Shown: piece by piece, positions 6,435 through 7,270 of the stretch
Layout of the letters: each line of letters starts with the position of its first letter
How positions within the stretch are numbered: the first letter of the stretch is position 1
NCBI GenBank assembly: GCA_900553845.1
Contig: USEW01000095.1
Coordinates: 1-7,270 of the forward strand
Length of the DNA stretch: 7,270 bases
Direction: 5' to 3'
From: an uncultured bacterium
Lineage (GTDB): Bacteria > Cyanobacteriota > Vampirovibrionia > Gastranaerophilales > Gastranaerophilaceae
The notes under the pieces: generated by a model
Seen by the model: only the letters and a program-made list of their open reading frames with translations
Database searches by the model: none
What the model was told of the DNA's origin: nothing
Made by a program: the position numbers and the translations under genes

Positions 6435-7214
6435 ATGCCGCATTTTTTTATAAGCTCAAAAAGTCTAAATCACAATAAAATCAATATTCTTGATGAAAAT
6501 AATATTTTTCATATTGCAATTACATTAAGATGCAAAGTTAATGAAATTATTAAACTAGTTGATGAAAATCATGTGGTATATGAAGTAAACATAGATAATA
6601 TTTCCAAAAAAATTATAGAAACAACAGTTTTAAAGTCTTATAAATCAAAAAGAATAAGCCCATACAATATAAGTCTTGCTCAGGGAGTCTTAAATTCAGA
6701 CGATGAATATGATGTAATAAAAATGGCAACAGAACTGGGAATAAGCACAATATATCCTATACTTACAGATAATTCAAGTGTTAAAAAAGATATCGTTTTA
6801 AAAAAGATTTCAAAGTTTGAAAAAATAGCTTATGAAGCAGCTAAACAATGCGAAAGAGCAAATATACCAAATATTATTGCAAAAAGAACTTTGGATGATT
6901 TAGTTTGTGACAAATCATTTGATAAAGTTTTTATATTTTCCGAGATTGAAGAAAAATATACATTGAAAGATTATTTTAAAGAAATATTTGAATTATTTGC
7001 CAATTGTCTTATGATTTTAACTTTAGCTTTAAGTGCACATCTACTTTTAAGTAATGTTTATCACTATATTGAAGTAAATAAATCATATAATTATAACCTT
7101 AATGAAAGTAAAACTTATATATCTTTTAAAGAAAATGTAAAAGAAATAGAATTGTTAGTTATCTCTCAAGGCGGAAAGCTGATAAAAATGAATCCCAGGA
7201 TTTTTTCCTCATAG
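6435..7214 (+). CDS. rsmE: RsmE-like 16S rRNA m3U1498 methyltransferase with its SPOUT knot replaced by a membrane segment
   Basis: RsmE methylates U1498 of 16S rRNA using S-adenosylmethionine. GGAGGAG (6426-6432) precedes ATG 6435. Residues 1-70 fit the PUA-like domain. LAQG (81-84), KMATELGISTIYPILTDNSSVKK (from 96) and EAAKQCERANIP (134-145) match the first half of the SPOUT domain closely. Similarity fades near residue 183 (LKDYFKEI). In RsmE a GPEGGF strand and the knot with LG..ILR.ET should follow. Neither is present here in any frame. Residues 188-212 (FANCLMILTLALSAHLL...) are instead hydrophobic like a transmembrane helix, followed by a Lys/Glu/Asn-rich helical tail ending at TAG 7212-7214. 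The total of 259 residues is near normal RsmE length but the content is wrong, so methyltransferase activity is unlikely. The tail has a DivIC/FtsB-like layout (short N-terminus, one membrane helix, coil), suggesting a second gene joined to a truncated rsmE by deletion or misassembly. TTG 6963 is a possible separate start. Confidence 0.75.
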   Translation: MPHFFISSKSLNHNKINILDENNIFHIAITLRCKVNEIIKLVDENHVVYEVNIDNISKKIIETTVLKSYKSKRISPYNISLAQGVLNSDDEYDVIKMATELGISTIYPILTDNSSVKKDIVLKKISKFEKIAYEAAKQCERANIPNIIAKRTLDDLVCDKSFDKVFIFSEIEEKYTLKDYFKEIFELFANCLMILTLALSAHLLLSNVYHYIEVNKSYNYNLNESKTYISFKENVKEIELLVISQGGKLIKMNPRIFSS

Positions 7215-7270
7215 ACGCTTCAGGAAAACAATGCTATAATTTATCATATTATATCAATTTTTCTGAGACA
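7130..7270 (+). other. Open frame running off the window edge, possible frameshifted continuation of the tail
   Basis: In the frame two bases ahead of the rsmE-like gene, 47 codons stay open from 7130 to the window end. They include the protein-like stretch SQDFFLIDASGKQCYNLSYYINF after the point where the main frame stops (7212). There is no ATG, GTG or TTG in this frame, and stop codons crowd it just upstream of 7130. One reading is a one-base frameshift (for example in the A5 run near 7184-7190 or the T6 run at 7200-7206) that cuts a longer protein. Chance openness is also possible. Confidence 0.3.
7232..7240 (+). promoter_or_regulatory. Possible extended -10 promoter near the right edge
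   Basis: TG-C-TATAAT repeats exactly the extended -10 seen before the helicase gene (1066-1074). It lies 18 bases after the stop of the rsmE-like gene, so it could start a transcript of a gene beyond the window. If the overlapping open frame is truly coding, this match is probably accidental. Confidence 0.3.

Overview
The window is strongly AT-rich and comes from a flagellated bacterium that makes peptidoglycan. It holds five clear genes: murG (partial), a large SF1 helicase with a C-terminal nuclease fold, an HD-GYP phosphodiesterase, a flagellin on the minus strand, and an rsmE-type gene whose second half is abnormal. Low G+C, a flagellin with an IRELCVQAA segment and a MurG with an HDCD motif suggest a gut-type Melainabacteria/Gastranaerophilales (Vampirovibrionia) lineage. 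That placement rests on family resemblance alone and is an inference. I see no tRNA, rRNA, CRISPR array, insertion sequence or phage gene.

Layout. Positions 1-1017 (+) are the distal part of murG, whose first ~30 codons lie outside the window. After 88 bases with an extended -10 promoter comes a 1066-residue UPF1-like helicase (1106-4306, +) carrying all SF1 motifs and ending in a Vsr/DUF559-like PD-(D/E)XK nuclease domain. A 204-base spacer with short repeats (4307-4510) leads to a GTG-started HD-GYP gene (4511-5329, +). This converges on the flagellin gene (5370-6260, -), and a bidirectional intrinsic terminator lies at the HD-GYP end. Flagellin is read from a near-consensus sigma-28 promoter with repeated upstream elements. 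Divergent from it, a sigma-70-type promoter drives the rsmE-like gene (6435-7214, +).

How they fit together. The HD-GYP enzyme (predicted to degrade cyclic di-GMP) and the flagellin sit tail to tail, so a shared role in motility is plausible but not shown. MurG (lipid II synthesis) and RsmE (16S rRNA methylation) are housekeeping functions. The helicase-nuclease is the accessory-looking element. Helicase plus Vsr-fold nuclease fusions include known antiphage proteins, so it is the best candidate for a one-gene defence system here.

The most unusual locus is the right edge. The rsmE reading frame loses the SPOUT knot that binds S-adenosylmethionine and runs instead into a hydrophobic membrane segment and a coiled-coil-like tail. 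A different frame then stays open to the window end. This looks like a fusion, decay or frameshift that needs sequence confirmation.
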